A stretch of 64,000 nt of DNA from contig NZ_SLWB01000001.1 of NCBI RefSeq assembly GCF_004340205.1, positions 620,001 through 684,000 on the forward strand, given 5' to 3'. Shown one piece after another: positions 63,805-64,000 of the stretch (positions within the stretch are counted from its first letter, which is position 1; every line of letters starts with the position of its first letter). Made by a program: the position numbers and the translations under genes. Under the pieces are notes generated by a model, which was not told where the DNA came from, ran no database searches, and saw only the letters and a list, made by a program, of their open reading frames with translations. The stretch comes from Acetobacteroides hydrogenigenes (lineage in GTDB: Bacteria; Bacteroidota; Bacteroidia; Bacteroidales; ZOR0009).

Positions 63805-64000
63805 GACAGCACCAATTTTGAGATGTGCCTAAGTTGACAACATCGGGATGAAGCCTTCGCCTAATTGGATATTTCTACCAGTTATCAACAGCCACATCGT
63901 ACAAAAGAAAAATTTCAAGCCGCAAAAGTGAGTAATTAGGTGGCTATTTTTCTGGAGGTGTTACTAGCACTGTTGATATCTTTTTTTTGCAAAGTGCTGC

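Larger units (their letters stand above)
63185..64000. other. 816-base repeat-rich tail of the window, no gene recognised
   Basis: Holds a CCACGAAGGGCAC-type dispersed fragment (about 63320), the inverted GC-rich pair at 63495-63556, a CGCTCCTTCGGAGTG hairpin near 63667, and an ATGCCGGA/TCCGGCAT hairpin (63784-63804). The window ends before any gene is evident. Confidence 0.55.

Overview
The window looks like a chromosomal segment of a Bacteroidota bacterium, most likely in or near the Bacteroidales. The evidence is type IX secretion parts (a PorP/SprF protein and a type B C-terminal sorting domain), Bacteroidota-restricted families (DUF3098, DUF4296, DUF5686), promoters of the Bacteroidota form (TTG, 18-20 bases, TAnnTTTG), and lipid A, TonB and OmpA-type envelope genes. 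A split methylmalonyl-CoA mutase fits propionate/succinate metabolism. The genus cannot be fixed from sequence alone. No rRNA, prophage, intact insertion sequence or CRISPR array is visible.

Layout. 1-16.5 kb is core metabolism and envelope: the 3' end of upp, folK, an sppA-lpxK-punA run, a membrane metallophosphoesterase, a YihY-type membrane protein, a 1809-residue secreted protein with lamin-tail domains, asd and hflX. 16.5-25.2 kb holds an orphan tonB, tRNA-Ala, recX-prmC, ribD, a LOG-family gene, an Xaa-Pro peptidase, an adenosine-type sugar kinase and two identical tRNA-Asn genes. 24.2-30.6 kb is a leftward yfhO-ftsX-DUF3098-uppP-truB-queA operon. 30.7-33.3 kb holds wecB and a glycosyltransferase. 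33.5-39.9 kb has an OmpA/TSP3 outer membrane protein and a tetR-emrA-emrB-tolC efflux operon. 40-46.3 kb has marC, an acidic protein, a small XRE regulator and a three-gene type IX secretion locus. 47-51 kb is an unusual lipoprotein-barrel-lipoprotein operon. 52-63.2 kb has DUF4296 and DUF5686 envelope genes, an MFS transporter, mutA and mutB, and a flavodoxin.

The most unusual material is non-coding. (1) Tandem 7-bp units arranged as facing inverted arms occur at several gene ends. One pair frames a four-helix-bundle protein gene sitting between mutA and mutB. (2) Three intergenic arrays repeat with exact periods of 42, 21 and 42 bp, which are whole numbers of DNA helical turns. (3) A strong-looking promoter, a structured roughly 250-nt segment and an intrinsic terminator at 51.7-52.0 kb look like an unannotated RNA gene, possibly encoding a 22-residue peptide. 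(4) Mosaics of short hairpins fill several intergenic gaps.

Six convergent gene pairs share one long hairpin that can end transcription from both sides. Most genes are packed in leftward operons, and the repeats concentrate in the convergent or transcript-end gaps between them. Motif positions were counted by hand. Family assignments rest on recognition of motifs, not on database searches.
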